A stretch of DNA of 64,000 nt from Bacteroides ilei (GCF_900128495.1 NZ_LT635801.1:2287083-2351082); one strand, 5' to 3'. Positions 17,086-28,057 are shown, counted from the stretch's first letter. Numbers and translations are program-made. Notes: generated from the letters alone by a model not told the origin.

Positions 17086-19671
17086 TTATTGTTGTTCATT
17101 ATCATCATTATTACTTACATCATTTACATCTTCAGAAGTATTTTCTTCTACAGGCAGGTCTCCTGCTTCCGGCTGAATGATTCCTTCCGTATCTTCTTCT
17201 GCCTCCGGTATATTGTTTTCTTCTGTTTCAGATGTAACTTTACAAACAGAGCCTATATGGTCATTACGCTTTTCAAGGTCAATCAAACGGACTCCCTGAG
17301 TAGCACGGCCCATGATACGGACATCGGCTACTTTCAGACGGATTGTAATACCCGACTTATTGATAATCATCAAATCGTTTTCGTCTGTTACTGATTTGAT
17401 TGCCACCAGTTTTCCTGTCTTTTCGGTTATGTTCAACGTCTTGACACCTTTTCCTCCGCGGTTTGTCTTACGGTAGTCTTCAATGTCCGAACGTTTGCCG
17501 TATCCTTTTTCAGAAACAACCATAATCGTTTCTTTTTCAGGATTCTTTATGCAGATCATTCCGATGACTTCATCCTGTCCGTCATTATCTAATGTAATAC
17601 CACGGACACCGGTAGCTGTACGGCCCATTTGGCGTACTGCACTTTCATGGAAACGGATAGCCCGACCGTTCCGGTTGGCGATTACAATTTCGTTGTTACC
17701 GTTTGTCATACGTACTTCTATTACACGGTCGTCTTCGCGGATTGTGATAGCATTCACACCATTCTGTCGCGGACGTGAATACTGCTCAAGACATGTTTTC
17801 TTGATCACTCCGTTTTTAGTACAGAACAATACGTAATGACTGTTGATAAATTCGGTATCATTCAAGTTTTTGACACGCAGATATGCCGTTACCATATCAT
17901 CGGCATCTATGTTCAACAGGTTCTGGATAGCACGTCCTTTCGCTGTCTTGTTTCCTTCCGGTATTTCATACACTTTCAGCCAATAACACTTTCCTTTCTG
18001 GGTAAAGAACATCATCGTGTTATGCATGGTTGCCGGATAAATATGTTCAATGAAGTCTTCATCACGAGTTTCACTGCCCTTCGATCCTACTCCACCCCGG
18101 TTTTGTGCATGGAATTCCGACAATGGAGTACGTTTGATATATCCCAAATGGGAGATTGTAATCACCATCTGGTCGTCAGCATAGAAATCTTCCGGATTGA
18201 ATTCTTCCGATGCATAAACGATTTCAGAACGACGCTTGTCGCCATATTTTTCTTTGACTTCGATCAGTTCATCCTTAATGACCTTCTTACACAATTCATC
18301 ATTGGAAAGAATTTCTTCAAAGTAGGCGATCTGTTTCATCAGATCCTCGTATTCGGCATGGAGCTGATCCTGCATCAGTCCTGTCAACTGTCTCAGACGC
18401 ATCTCGACGATGGCACGTGCCTGAATTTCACTCAAATTGAAACGGTCCATCAAATTGGCTATCGCTTCGTTCGGAGTCTTGGCCGCACGGATTATACGGA
18501 TCACTTCATCAATATTGTCGGAAGCTATAATCAAGCCTTCCAGAATATGGGCACGTTCCTTAGCCTTACGCAAATCATAACGTGTACGGCGAATAACGAC
18601 CTCATGACGGTGCTCTACAAACAGTTGAATCAGATCCTTCAGTGTCAGCAGTTTAGGTCGTCCATGCACCAATGCAATATTGTTCACGCCGAATGAAGTC
18701 TGGAGTGCCGTCATCTTGAACAACTTGTTCAGCACCACACTGGCATTTGCATCACGTTTTACATCAATCACGATGCGCATACCCTCACGGTCGGATTCAT
18801 CATTTACATATGATATACCTTCAATCTTCTTTTCGTTGACTAAAGAAGCGATACTTTCAATCAGTTCCTTCTTATTTACGTTATAAGGAATCTCATTTAC
18901 AATGATCTTGTCGTGTGTAGGATGCGATTCAATTTCTGTCTTGGCACGCATTACCACGCGTCCGCGTCCCGTTTCATATGCTTCACGCACACCACTGATG
19001 CCATAAATATATCCTCCGGTCGGAAAATCCGGAGCTTTGATATACTGCATCAAGCCATCGATATCAATATCATTATTGTCAATATATGCAATACAGGCGT
19101 CTATCACTTCCGACAAGTTGTGTGTCGGCATATTTGTCGCCATACCGACGGCAATACCCGAAGCACCGTTCACCAGCAGGTTCGGTATACGGGTAGGCAT
19201 CACAGTAGGTTCCTGCAATGTATCATCGAAGTTATTGGTGAAATCAACAGTCTCCTTATAGAGGTCCTGCATCATGTCCTCACCTATTTTCTTCAGACGA
19301 GCTTCCGTATAACGCATTGCCGCAGGGCTGTCACCGTCAACAGAACCGAAGTTACCCTGCCCGTCTACCAGCGGATAACGCATTGCCCAATCCTGAGCCA
19401 TACGTACCAATGCCCCGTATACGGAAAAGTCACCATGCGGATGATATTTACCCAAAACTTCACCTACGATTCTTGCTGCTTTTTTATATGGTTTGTCTGA
19501 TGTATTTCCCAGTTCCATCATTCCATACAGGATACGGCGATGAACCGGCTTAAAACCATCTCTAACATCCGGAAGGGCGCGGGCAACGATTACCGACATG
19601 GAATAATCGATGTACGACTTTTTCATTTCCTCCTCGATGTTGATTTTTATAATTCTGTCCTGTTCTTGCAT
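17086..19671 (-). CDS. gyrA: DNA gyrase subunit A (Phe82 allele)
   Basis: This 861-residue protein is a full-length gyrase A subunit. The N-terminal winged-helix/tower domain carries the catalytic Tyr121 ([10 protein letters not shown]), and the C-terminal beta-pinwheel begins at about 510 with the GyrA box near [10 protein letters not shown]. An acidic tail (about 820-861) ends the protein. GyrA is the DNA-cutting subunit that introduces negative supercoils. In the quinolone-resistance region the sequence is [10 protein letters not shown], so residue 82 is Phe (codon at 19426-19428). In B. fragilis position 82 is normally Ser, and S82F is a documented fluoroquinolone-resistance change. Confidence 0.97.
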   Translation of the reverse strand: MQEQDRIIKINIEEEMKKSYIDYSMSVIVARALPDVRDGFKPVHRRILYGMMELGNTSDKPYKKAARIVGEVLGKYHPHGDFSVYGALVRMAQDWAMRYPLVDGQGNFGSVDGDSPAAMRYTEARLKKIGEDMMQDLYKETVDFTNNFDDTLQEPTVMPTRIPNLLVNGASGIAVGMATNMPTHNLSEVIDACIAYIDNNDIDIDGLMQYIKAPDFPTGGYIYGISGVREAYETGRGRVVMRAKTEIESHPTHDKIIVNEIPYNVNKKELIESIASLVNEKKIEGISYVNDESDREGMRIVIDVKRDANASVVLNKLFKMTALQTSFGVNNIALVHGRPKLLTLKDLIQLFVEHRHEVVIRRTRYDLRKAKERAHILEGLIIASDNIDEVIRIIRAAKTPNEAIANLMDRFNLSEIQARAIVEMRLRQLTGLMQDQLHAEYEDLMKQIAYFEEILSNDELCKKVIKDELIEVKEKYGDKRRSEIVYASEEFNPEDFYADDQMVITISHLGYIKRTPLSEFHAQNRGGVGSKGSETRDEDFIEHIYPATMHNTMMFFTQKGKCYWLKVYEIPEGNKTAKGRAIQNLLNIDADDMVTAYLRVKNLNDTEFINSHYVLFCTKNGVIKKTCLEQYSRPRQNGVNAITIREDDRVIEVRMTNGNNEIVIANRNGRAIRFHESAVRQMGRTATGVRGITLDNDGQDEVIGMICIKNPEKETIMVVSEKGYGKRSDIEDYRKTNRGGKGVKTLNITEKTGKLVAIKSVTDENDLMIINKSGITIRLKVADVRIMGRATQGVRLIDLEKRNDHIGSVCKVTSETEENNIPEAEEDTEGIIQPEAGDLPVEENTSEDVNDVSNNDDNEQQ

Positions 19672-19724
19672 TTAAACAATTTTATTTTAATATTATATCT
19701 CTCAATGGTTCGCTAAAAACCATG

Positions 19725-19757
19725 CTAAAGTACGACTTTTTATTGAATTGGCAAAAC
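19725..19757 (-). promoter_or_regulatory. gyrA promoter
   Basis: On the minus strand TTTTG (plus CAAAA at 19752-19756) is followed after 19 bp by TACTTTAG (19725-19732), one mismatch from the TAnnTTTG -7 box. Confidence 0.65.
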
Positions 19758-19971
19758 AAATCACGTAAGTTTTCAGTAAGGGCCTGATAACCTGCAAGTA
19801 TACTCCGGATACGGGTTTATACAATCCGGAACGCTTACAGCTATGGTTACATGTGTTTGTCCTAAGATTAACATTCTGGCGTAATCTGTTATTTTATCTT
19901 TACTGGTTCCGGTGTGGCATACATTTTGTTAAAACTCATCTACAGAAATCTGTAATTATAAATATATAATG
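19758..19971. other. Intergenic region between gyrA and clpC
   Basis: Between the two divergent promoters I see no gene, RNA or clear repeat. The DNA is of ordinary composition with a more AT-rich end towards clpC. Confidence 0.6.
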
Positions 19972-19979
19972 TATATTTG
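19972..19979 (+). promoter_or_regulatory. clpC promoter, -7 box
   Basis: TATATTTG matches TAnnTTTG exactly and lies 41 bp before the clpC start. The -33 region (near 19949) has no convincing TTTG. Confidence 0.5.
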
Positions 19980-20020
19980 CATTGATGTAATGATAAGGGA
20001 GGAATAAAGAAAAAAGACCT

Positions 20021-22585
20021 ATGAACAGCCAATTTACACAAAGAGTTTCCGATGTGATCCAATATAGTAAGGAGGAAGCCAACCGGCTGAGAAACAGCTA
20101 TATCGGCCCGGAGCATCTGTTGCTCGGGCTGATACGGGAAGGAGAAGGCAAGGCTATCCAAATCCTGCAAAGTCTATATGTAGACCTGAAGAAGGTCAAA
20201 AAGGCTTTGGAAGATGTATTGAGAGAGTCTTCCGACACAACCGGAATCTATATAGAAGAGATCACATTTAATGATAAAGCCTCTAAAATATTGAGAATGA
20301 GTATATTGGAGGCAAGACTATTAAAAAGCCCATTAACTGATACAGAACACATGTTATTAGCAATTATGAGAGAAGACCACAACAAGGCATCCGATATACT
20401 GGAGGAAAATGAAGTGACCTATCAGAAGGTGATGGACAAGCTGGTACCGAAAGCAGAACCGCAGAGCGGGCTTGATTTTGGTGAGGACGATGACGAAGAG
20501 GATGAAGGAATCCGCCGCCGCCCCTCTTCAGGGGGAAATGCCGGAAATGGAGATCCGCTTTCTTCTTCCGATGCACAGCAGACCCGTACACAGCAACAAC
20601 AATATCCGAACAATGATACCCCGATTCTGGATTCTTTCGGGACTGATATGACGGAAGCGGCAGCCGAGGGCAAGCTCGATCCGGTAGTAGGACGTGAAAA
20701 GGAGATCGAACGGTTGGCTCAGATCTTAAGCCGGCGCAAGAAAAACAATCCGATCCTGATCGGTGAACCGGGTGTCGGTAAATCGGCTATCGTTGAAGGA
20801 CTTGCGATACGTATTATTGAAAAGAAGGTATCCCGTATCCTGTTCGACAAGCGTGTAGTAGCCCTTGATATGACATCGGTTGTAGCCGGTACGAAATACC
20901 GCGGACAATTTGAGGAACGTATCCGTGCCATCCTGAACGAACTTAAGAAAAATCCGAACATCATCCTGTTTATCGATGAAATCCATAACATTGTGGGTGC
21001 CGGTTCGGCTGCGGGCTCCATGGACGCCGCAAATATGCTGAAGCCGGCTTTGGCACGTGGTGAAATCCAATGTATCGGTGCTACGACATTGGACGAATAC
21101 CGTCAGAATATCGAAAAGGACGGTGCACTGGAACGCCGTTTCCAAAAAGTACTTGTGGAACCTACCACTCCAGACGAGACGTTGCAGATTCTGCGTAACA
21201 TCAAAGACAAATACGAGGAACACCACAACGTGACATATACCGATGCTGCTCTGGAAGCTTGTGTCAAATTGACAGACCGGTATATTACCGACCGTAATTT
21301 CCCGGATAAGGCAATTGATGCACTTGATGAAGCCGGATCACGCGTACATCTCACCAACATTTCTGTACCGAAGGAAATTGAAGAGCAGGAAAGTATGATT
21401 GAAGAAGCGCGTAACCATAAGACAGAGGCTGTCCGCCTGCAGGATTTTGAGCTGGCGGCCAGTTTCCGGGACCGTGAGAAAAAACTGATGGATGAACTTG
21501 ACGTCATGAAACGCAATTGGGAAGAAGGCCTGAAAGGGAACCGGGAAATTGTCGACGAATCTCAGATTGCAGATGTGGTTTCCATGATTTCGGGTATTCC
21601 CGTACAGCGGATGGCTCAGGCGGAAGGGATCCGACTGCGTGGCATGAAGGATGCATTGTTATCCAGAGTAATCGGTCAGGATAAAGCGGTAGAGACTCTG
21701 GTTAAGGCGATACAACGTAGCCGTGTAGGACTGAAAGACCCGAACAAACCTATCGGAACATTCTTGTTCCTCGGCCCTACGGGTGTCGGTAAGACGCATC
21801 TGGCCAAGCAGTTGGCAAAGGAAATGTTCGGCTCTGCCGATGCGCTGATCCGTATCGACATGAGTGAATACATGGAAAAATTTACCGTATCCCGTCTGGT
21901 AGGAGCTCCTCCCGGATATGTCGGTTATGAAGAGGGTGGCCAGCTGACAGAGAAAGTCCGTCGCAAGCCCTACTCCATCGTCTTGCTTGATGAAATAGAG
22001 AAGGCACATGCCGATGTATTCAACTTGTTGCTTCAGGTAATGGATGAAGGACGGCTGACCGACAGTTACGGCCGTACAGTCGACTTCAAGAATACCATTA
22101 TTATCATGACTTCGAACATCGGGACACGGCAGCTGAAGGAATTCGGCAAGGGAATCGGTTTTGCAGCCCAGACCCGTACCGATGACAAAGAGTACTCGCG
22201 CAGCGTTATAACGAAAGCTTTGAACAAGTCATTCGCTCCCGAATTCATCAACCGTCTGGATGAGATCATCACATTCGATCAGTTGGATATCAATGCATTG
22301 ACCAGAATTATTGACATTGAACTGAAAGGTTTGTATGAACGGATCGGAAACCTTGGATATAAACTGGTTATCGATGATGACGCGAAACGTTTTGTAGCCG
22401 AGAAAGGATATGACGTACAGTTCGGTGCCCGCCCGCTGAAACGCTCTATCCAGAATAACCTGGAAGACGGTATGGCCGAAGTGATCCTCAACGAAGAGTT
22501 GCACGAGGGCGATACCATCCATGTCCGACTGAATGAAACAAACGATGGATTGAAAATGGATGTTGAAAAAGGAATGGATGAATAA
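20021..22585 (+). CDS. clpC: ClpC-type AAA+ unfoldase
   Basis: This 854-residue Hsp100 protein has the ClpC layout. The double Clp-N domain spans about 1-150 ([29 protein letters not shown]). The first AAA+ module has Walker A GEPGVGKS at 248-255. A UVR-like middle region lies at about 460-490 ([17 protein letters not shown]), and the second AAA+ module has Walker A GPTGVGKT at about 585-592. The GKGIGF segment in the second module matches the loop that docks on ClpP. It unfolds proteins for ClpP; clpP is not in the window. A Glu/Asp-rich insert follows the N-domain ([10 protein letters not shown]). Confidence 0.96.
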   Translation: MNSQFTQRVSDVIQYSKEEANRLRNSYIGPEHLLLGLIREGEGKAIQILQSLYVDLKKVKKALEDVLRESSDTTGIYIEEITFNDKASKILRMSILEARLLKSPLTDTEHMLLAIMREDHNKASDILEENEVTYQKVMDKLVPKAEPQSGLDFGEDDDEEDEGIRRRPSSGGNAGNGDPLSSSDAQQTRTQQQQYPNNDTPILDSFGTDMTEAAAEGKLDPVVGREKEIERLAQILSRRKKNNPILIGEPGVGKSAIVEGLAIRIIEKKVSRILFDKRVVALDMTSVVAGTKYRGQFEERIRAILNELKKNPNIILFIDEIHNIVGAGSAAGSMDAANMLKPALARGEIQCIGATTLDEYRQNIEKDGALERRFQKVLVEPTTPDETLQILRNIKDKYEEHHNVTYTDAALEACVKLTDRYITDRNFPDKAIDALDEAGSRVHLTNISVPKEIEEQESMIEEARNHKTEAVRLQDFELAASFRDREKKLMDELDVMKRNWEEGLKGNREIVDESQIADVVSMISGIPVQRMAQAEGIRLRGMKDALLSRVIGQDKAVETLVKAIQRSRVGLKDPNKPIGTFLFLGPTGVGKTHLAKQLAKEMFGSADALIRIDMSEYMEKFTVSRLVGAPPGYVGYEEGGQLTEKVRRKPYSIVLLDEIEKAHADVFNLLLQVMDEGRLTDSYGRTVDFKNTIIIMTSNIGTRQLKEFGKGIGFAAQTRTDDKEYSRSVITKALNKSFAPEFINRLDEIITFDQLDINALTRIIDIELKGLYERIGNLGYKLVIDDDAKRFVAEKGYDVQFGARPLKRSIQNNLEDGMAEVILNEELHEGDTIHVRLNETNDGLKMDVEKGMDE

Positions 22586-22611
22586 GAATCCTATTCCCGA
22601 TACAGACAAAA

Positions 22612-22642
22612 TGTCAGGCATTTCTTGCCTGGCATTTTTTTT
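22612..22642 (+). terminator. Terminator after clpC
   Basis: TGTCAGGCA (22612-22620) pairs with TGCCTGGCA (22626-22634), followed by eight T. Confidence 0.88.
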
Positions 22643-22692
22643 GTGCCAGAATTCGTGTTAAATTTCAGAAAACTTAAAAATATAACAATATT

Positions 22693-24744
22693 ATGCAGAA
22701 AGGTAATATAGGGGTTACTACAGAGAACATATTCCCTATCATCAAAAAGTTCTTATATAGCGATCATGAGATTTTTCTCCGTGAACTGGTTTCGAATGCA
22801 GTCGATGCAACCCAGAAATTGAAAACATATGCTTCTAAAGGCGATTTCAAGGGTGAGCTTGGTGATCTGACCATTCATGTAAAGGTCGACAAAGATAACG
22901 GCACCATTACCATTTCCGACCGTGGTATCGGTCTTACTGCCGAAGAAATAGAGAAATACATCAATCAGATTGCGTTTTCAGGAGCCAATGACTTCCTGGA
23001 AAAATACAAGGAAGATGCCAATGCCATTATCGGACATTTCGGTCTGGGATTCTATTCTGCCTTTATGGTTGCCAAAAAAGTGGAAATCGTTACAAAATCC
23101 TATAAGGAAGGGGCACAGGCTGTAAAATGGAGCTGTGACGGAAGTCCTGAGTTTACTTTGGAAGAGACTGAAAAGGCAGACCGCGGATCGGATATCATCC
23201 TGTATGTCGATGATGACTGCAAGGAATTTCTGGAAGAATCGCGTATTCATGGCTTGCTGACCAAATATTGCCGCTTCCTGCCTATTCCGGTTGCATTCGG
23301 CAAGAAAAAGGAATGGAAAGACGGCAAGCAGGTTGAAACGGAGGAGGACAACATTATCAATGATACCTGTCCTATCTGGACGAAGAAGCCCAGTGAGTTG
23401 AAGGATGAAGACTACAAGAAGTTCTACAGTGACCTGTATCCGATGTCCGACGAACCGTTGTTCTGGATTCATCTGAATGTGGATTATCCGTTCAATCTGA
23501 CCGGAGTGCTTTACTTCCCGAAAATCAAGAGCAACATTGATCTGCAGAAAAACAAGATTCAGTTGTACTGCAACCAGGTATATGTAACCGATTCTGTAGA
23601 AGGTATTGTTCCCGATTTCCTGACGCTGCTTCACGGTGTGATCGATTCACCGGATATCCCGTTGAACGTTTCACGTTCTTATCTGCAGAGCGACTCCAAC
23701 GTCAAGAAGATCTCCACTTACATCACCAAGAAGGTGGCCGATCGTCTGCAGTCCATATTCAAGAACGACCGTAAGGAATTTGAAGGCAAATGGGATGACC
23801 TGAAAATCTTCATCAACTACGGAATGTTGACTCAGGAAGATTTTTATGAGAAAGCCAGCAAATTCGCCTTGTTCAAGGATACCGACAGCAAATATTATAC
23901 GTTCGAAGAATATCAGACATTGATAAAGGACAATCAGACCGACAAGGACGGTAATCTGATTTATCTGTATGCCAATAATCTGGATGAACAGTATACCTAT
24001 ATCGATGCCGCCAAGAACAAAGGTTACAATGTATTGTTGATGGACGGACAGCTGGATGTGCCGATGATCAACATGTTGGAACAGAAGTTTGAAAAGAGCC
24101 GTTTCACACGTGTCGACAGTGATGTGATAGACCGTCTGATTGTGAAAGAGGAACAGAAGGGTGAAGAGTTGACCGCCGACAAGCGTCAGGTACTGACCAC
24201 CGTATTCAATGGCCAGATGCCTCAGATACAGAAGACCGAATTCCATGTCGATACACAGGCTATGGGTGAGACAGCTGCTCCTATCATCATCACGCAGTCG
24301 GAATACATGCGCCGTATGAAAGAAATGGCAAATATCCAGGCTGGAATGAGTTTCTACGGAGAAATGCCTACCATGTACAACCTGGTACTGAACAGTGATC
24401 ACAAGCTTATCAAACAGGTGTTGAGTGATACCGAAAGTGCATGTGCCGAAAAATTGGTTCCGGTAGAAGGTGAAATTGCGACATTGAAAATGCGTCAGGC
24501 CGAATTACATAAGGCTCAGGAAGGCAAGAAGGACGAGGAAATCCCTACAGCCGAAAAAGACGAATTGAAAGATATTGACAAGAAGCTGGAGGAAGAGAAC
24601 CGGCAGAAGACTGCAATCATCAATGAATATGCAGCCGGCAACAAGGTTGTCCATCAACTGATTGACCTGGCTCTCTTGCAGAACAACATGCTGAAAGGTG
24701 AAGCTTTGACTAATTTCGTAAAGCGCAGCATTGAGCTGATCTGA
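22693..24744 (+). CDS. htpG: Chaperone HtpG (Hsp90)
   Basis: This 683-residue Hsp90 has the N-terminal GHKL ATPase domain with the family motifs ELVSNAVDA, DRGIGL and GHFGLGFYSAFMV. The middle domain contains the catalytic arginine region (NVSRSYLQSD) and the C-terminal domain provides dimerisation. It is a cytoplasmic ATP-dependent chaperone. The charged insert at about 600-640 (EGKKDEEIPTAEKDEL) is longer than in E. coli HtpG (624 residues), as in other Bacteroidetes. It is flanked by terminators on both sides and is monocistronic. Confidence 0.97.
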   Translation: MQKGNIGVTTENIFPIIKKFLYSDHEIFLRELVSNAVDATQKLKTYASKGDFKGELGDLTIHVKVDKDNGTITISDRGIGLTAEEIEKYINQIAFSGANDFLEKYKEDANAIIGHFGLGFYSAFMVAKKVEIVTKSYKEGAQAVKWSCDGSPEFTLEETEKADRGSDIILYVDDDCKEFLEESRIHGLLTKYCRFLPIPVAFGKKKEWKDGKQVETEEDNIINDTCPIWTKKPSELKDEDYKKFYSDLYPMSDEPLFWIHLNVDYPFNLTGVLYFPKIKSNIDLQKNKIQLYCNQVYVTDSVEGIVPDFLTLLHGVIDSPDIPLNVSRSYLQSDSNVKKISTYITKKVADRLQSIFKNDRKEFEGKWDDLKIFINYGMLTQEDFYEKASKFALFKDTDSKYYTFEEYQTLIKDNQTDKDGNLIYLYANNLDEQYTYIDAAKNKGYNVLLMDGQLDVPMINMLEQKFEKSRFTRVDSDVIDRLIVKEEQKGEELTADKRQVLTTVFNGQMPQIQKTEFHVDTQAMGETAAPIIITQSEYMRRMKEMANIQAGMSFYGEMPTMYNLVLNSDHKLIKQVLSDTESACAEKLVPVEGEIATLKMRQAELHKAQEGKKDEEIPTAEKDELKDIDKKLEEENRQKTAIINEYAAGNKVVHQLIDLALLQNNMLKGEALTNFVKRSIELI

Positions 24745-24765
24745 ACGAAATTATGATAGAAATAA

Positions 24766-24803
24766 AAAAGCTATCCGGATTTGGTTCCGGATAGCTTTTT
24801 TTT
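24766..24803 (+). terminator. Bidirectional terminator between htpG and the PepSY-like gene
   Basis: AAGCTATCCGGA (24769-24780) pairs with TCCGGATAGCTT (24785-24796), with an A-run before and a long T-run after, so it works in both directions for the two converging genes. Confidence 0.9.
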
Positions 24804-24820
24804 ATTTCATGGCCATATAC

Positions 24821-25333
24821 TTATCGGATAACATTTCCATTATAATCCAGTGTCACAATAATATCGTTGGGTTCGTTCTCTATTTCAAGCAGATAATAGT
24901 CTGCATCGGTCGCATTATCTATGATTCTCAGGTCGTCCAATCTACGTCCACCCAACTGATTCTGAATAGTCTGTCTTAAGGCTGGCGGAATTACAGCTGT
25001 TTCATTCTGGTTCCACCAGTAGCCGTCTATATCGAATTCGGTACGGGTCCATGCTCCTGTTCCGGTAAAATAGGCTTCGGCCTGTACATTGCTCAACGGA
25101 ATGTTCCATGAAGTACATGTACCGGTAAAGAAAAAGTCGGCTTCATAATATCCTCTGTCATAATCCCACTCCCATACCTGAGAACTCGGATACTGGGACG
25201 TGAAAGCATTTTGTATTTCATTAGAGGGAACAACCGGCTTGTCATCATCATCACAACTTTGTACCATGAACATACCAGCAGTAAGAGCGCATGCCATAAA
25301 AGCATATCTTTTCAAGAGATTATTTTTCTTCAT
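24821..25333 (-). CDS. PepSY-like surface lipoprotein
   Basis: This 170-residue lipoprotein has a signal peptide of class II with the modified Cys27 (MVQSC), followed directly by DDDD. An acidic run right after the cysteine is the lipoprotein export signal described for Bacteroidetes, so it is expected on the cell surface. The mature part holds two PepSY-like repeats with many aromatic residues (VWEWDYDRGYYEADFFF, then WTRTEFDIDGYWWN) and ends in a second copy (DYYLLEIE ... ITLDYNGNVIR). Such proteins are common in Bacteroides; the ligand is unknown. Confidence 0.82.
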   Translation of the reverse strand: MKKNNLLKRYAFMACALTAGMFMVQSCDDDDKPVVPSNEIQNAFTSQYPSSQVWEWDYDRGYYEADFFFTGTCTSWNIPLSNVQAEAYFTGTGAWTRTEFDIDGYWWNQNETAVIPPALRQTIQNQLGGRRLDDLRIIDNATDADYYLLEIENEPNDIIVTLDYNGNVIR

Positions 25334-25453
25334 AATAATATATAGTTTTTAATTGTTTATGTTTACACTGCAAAAGAATGGAGGAAATCTGAATTAAATC
25401 TGAAATCTTTCCAATAATAGAAAACAAAGATTATGACTGAATCCATTTTTTTG

Positions 25454-25461
25454 TATCTTTG
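25454..25461 (+). promoter_or_regulatory. Promoter -7 box of the patatin gene
   Basis: TATCTTTG matches TAnnTTTG exactly, 29 bp before the start codon. No strong -33 box can be named. Confidence 0.45.
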
Positions 25462-25490
25462 ATTGAAATCTTAATCGGAACTGGCGTCAG

Positions 25491-27806
25491 ATGAAAAGAA
25501 TAAGCACAATCATACTTGTCCTGATGACATTCATCGTTTCCCTACCGGCCCAGAAGGTGGGGCTGGTATTGAGTGGCGGAGGGGCTAAAGGAATGACACA
25601 CATCGGGATTATCCGGGCTTTGGAAGAAAACAATATACCTATCGACTATATCGCAGGGACTTCCATGGGAGCTATCGTAGGTTCCCTCTATGCCATGGGA
25701 TATTCGCCCGATGATATGGAAAAGCTGCTGAAATCGGACGATTTCAAACGCTGGTATACCGCCGGAATCGAAGAGAAATACATTTATTATTTCAAGAAGA
25801 ACCCTCCTACCCCCGAATTTCTGAACATCCGGGTGTCGCTGAAGAATCCGTTGCACAAGGTCACTACCCAGTTCCTGCCGTCGAGCATTGTCGACCCCTT
25901 GCAGATGAACCTCGCCTTCCTGCAGCTGTTCAGCCAGGCCACCGCTTCATGCCGGAATGATTTCGACAGACTTTTCATCCCGTTCCGCTGTGTGGCGTCG
26001 GATGTATATAACAAAAAACCTATCATCTTCAGACAGGGTGACCTGGGTGATGCCGTACGTGCTTCCATGAGTTTTCCGGCCATGTTCAAGCCGATAGAAA
26101 TAGATTCTATCCTGGCATACGACGGGGGGATATACAACAATTTCCCGGTCAATGTCATGATTGAGGACTTTCACCCCGACATCATCATCGGCAGCGTGGT
26201 GAGCTCCAATCCCGGGAAACCGAAGGAAGGGGATATCATGAGCCAGCTCGAAAATATGATCATGCAGAAGACCGACTATACCATCCCCGATTCCTTGGGT
26301 ATCCTGATGACCTTCAAGTATACCGATGTGAGCCTGATGGATTTCGACCGCTTCGACGAACTGCACGACATAGGCTACAAGCGTACCATCGAGCTGATGG
26401 ATTCCATCAAGGCCCGTATCCCGCGCCGTGCGAATTACCGACAGCTGGAACGCCGCCGTATCACTTACAGGAACCAGTTGCCGGAGCTCAGGTTCCGCCG
26501 TATCCTTATCGATGGAGCCAATTACCAGCAGAAAAACTATATCCGCAGGGAATTCCATTCCTCGGAAAATGAAGTGTTCTCTTTTGAAGATTTCAAGCGG
26601 GGATATTTCCGTCTGATGGCCGACAACATGATTTCGGAGATAATTCCGCATGCGGTATATAATCCAGCCGACTATACCTACGACCTGCATCTGAATGTCA
26701 AGCTGGAAGATGATCTGGCCTTGCGTGTAGGAGGTAACGTCGCTTCCAATGGAGCAAACCAGATTTATGTGGGTGCAACGTACCACAACCTGAACAACTA
26801 CTCGAAAGAAGTATCTCTCGACGGACAGCTCGGACAGATATACAACAACTTCCAGATATCCGGGCGGATAGACTTGCCTACCCAGATACCGACTTCCGTA
26901 CGCCTGGTAGGCTCTTTCTCTTCTTTCGACTATTACAAGCAGGAAAAGATTTTCACGACGGGAAACGACCCTGTATTCAACCAGAAAAAAGAGAATTTCG
27001 TAAAGCTTCTGGTATCCATGCCTTTTCTTACCCGCCAGAAAGCCGAATTCTCGATCGGGTACGGACAGCTTAAGGATGAATATTTCCAGTCGAATGTCAT
27101 CGATTTCAGCAATGACAAGACGGACATGAGCAAATACAACGTTTTCGGAGGATCGGTGGCACTCGAGGGCAATACGCTGAACAGCCGTAAATACGCTACG
27201 GCAGGCCGCCGCGAGAGGCTTGTTGCCAATATCTATACAGGTAAGGAACATTATTTCCCGGGTAATGCGCCCGAAGAAGGTACCGGAAACCTGATGCAGA
27301 ATTATGAATATAACCAGTCCTGGCTCCAGCTTTCGTACGAAATGGAACGTTATTTCCAGCTCAGTCCTAAATTCATTCTGGGAAATTACATCCACGCCTA
27401 TTATTCGTCGCGTAATTTCAGCCAGAACTATACGGCATCCATGATGCAGGCCGGAGAGTTCTCTCCTACCAGCCACAGCAAGATTACCTATAATGAGGCG
27501 TTCCGTGCCAACCAGTTTGTCGGACTGGGGGTAATGCCTATCTATATGCTCAATTCCGTATTCCAGGCAAGGGCCGAAATCTACGGGTTCGTACCCATAT
27601 TCCCGATATTGCGCGATGAAAATAACCAGGCATATTACGGGAAAATACTCAGCCGTATGTCGTATATGGGAGAAATTTCATTTGTCATCAAGCTTCCGTT
27701 CGGTTCAGTTGCGGCCTATGTAAACCACTATAGTTCACCAAATAAGAACTGGAATGTAGGGATAACATTGGGCTGGCAGATATTTGGAAGCCGGTTTATC
27801 GAATAA
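25491..27806 (+). CDS. Patatin-like phospholipase fused to an outer-membrane beta-barrel
   Basis: This 771-residue protein combines an exported patatin domain with a BamA/Omp85-like barrel. After a signal peptide (about 1-20) the patatin domain (about 22-300) shows the oxyanion glycine loop GGGAKG (29-34), the nucleophile Ser58 in GTSMG and the catalytic Asp211 in YDGGIYNNFPV. Residues about 325-390 resemble a POTRA module, and about 395-771 form strand after strand of amphipathic sequence with many aromatic residues. It resembles the type Vd (PlpD-like) secretion proteins. Both catalytic residues are present, so it is probably an active lipid hydrolase at the outer membrane. Confidence 0.9.
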   Translation: MKRISTIILVLMTFIVSLPAQKVGLVLSGGGAKGMTHIGIIRALEENNIPIDYIAGTSMGAIVGSLYAMGYSPDDMEKLLKSDDFKRWYTAGIEEKYIYYFKKNPPTPEFLNIRVSLKNPLHKVTTQFLPSSIVDPLQMNLAFLQLFSQATASCRNDFDRLFIPFRCVASDVYNKKPIIFRQGDLGDAVRASMSFPAMFKPIEIDSILAYDGGIYNNFPVNVMIEDFHPDIIIGSVVSSNPGKPKEGDIMSQLENMIMQKTDYTIPDSLGILMTFKYTDVSLMDFDRFDELHDIGYKRTIELMDSIKARIPRRANYRQLERRRITYRNQLPELRFRRILIDGANYQQKNYIRREFHSSENEVFSFEDFKRGYFRLMADNMISEIIPHAVYNPADYTYDLHLNVKLEDDLALRVGGNVASNGANQIYVGATYHNLNNYSKEVSLDGQLGQIYNNFQISGRIDLPTQIPTSVRLVGSFSSFDYYKQEKIFTTGNDPVFNQKKENFVKLLVSMPFLTRQKAEFSIGYGQLKDEYFQSNVIDFSNDKTDMSKYNVFGGSVALEGNTLNSRKYATAGRRERLVANIYTGKEHYFPGNAPEEGTGNLMQNYEYNQSWLQLSYEMERYFQLSPKFILGNYIHAYYSSRNFSQNYTASMMQAGEFSPTSHSKITYNEAFRANQFVGLGVMPIYMLNSVFQARAEIYGFVPIFPILRDENNQAYYGKILSRMSYMGEISFVIKLPFGSVAAYVNHYSSPNKNWNVGITLGWQIFGSRFIE

Positions 27807-27833
27807 AAAACGTTCAAAAAAGTAGTCGAAATA

Positions 27834-27865
27834 TTTGCACAATTCAACGGAAGTACCTACCTTTG
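27834..27865 (+). promoter_or_regulatory. Promoter of the tRNA-Arg array
   Basis: TTTG at 27834-27837 and TACCTTTG at 27858-27865 are separated by 20 bp; both match the Bacteroidetes consensus. The first tRNA begins 17 bp downstream. Confidence 0.8.
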
Positions 27866-27882
27866 CACCCGTCAAACAAAAA

Positions 27883-27956
27883 GGCCGCGTAGCTCAACTG
27901 AATAGAGTAGCTGACTACGGATCAGCCGGTTACAGGTTTGAATCCTGTCGCGGTCA
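27883..27956 (+). tRNA. tRNA-Arg(ACG), copy 1
   Basis: A 74-nt cloverleaf. The acceptor stem GGCCGCG pairs with CGCGGTC. The anticodon stem GCTGA/TCAGC holds the loop CTACGGA, so the anticodon is ACG (A34 read as inosine). T-arm ACAGG-TTTGAAT-CCTGT. CCA is not encoded. Confidence 0.97.
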
Positions 27957-27983
27957 CTCTTGATTTTGATAGTTTGAAGATTT

Positions 27984-28057
27984 GGTCGCGTAGCTCAACT
28001 GAATAGAGTAGCTGACTACGGATCAGCCGGTTACAGGTTTGAATCCTGTCGCGATCA
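27984..28057 (+). tRNA. tRNA-Arg(ACG), copy 2 with compensatory acceptor change
   Basis: Identical to copy 1 except at two positions that pair with each other: the acceptor stem is GGTCGCG with CGCGATC, so the third pair is T-A instead of C-G. The stem stays fully paired. Confidence 0.97.

Noticed and set aside
17836..18696. Plus-strand open frame of 286 codons
   Set aside because: It is antisense to gyrA, which is conserved over its full length.
25947..27476. Minus-strand open frame of 509 codons
   Set aside because: It lies wholly inside the patatin-barrel gene on the other strand and has no recognisable domain; the plus frame has intact catalytic motifs.
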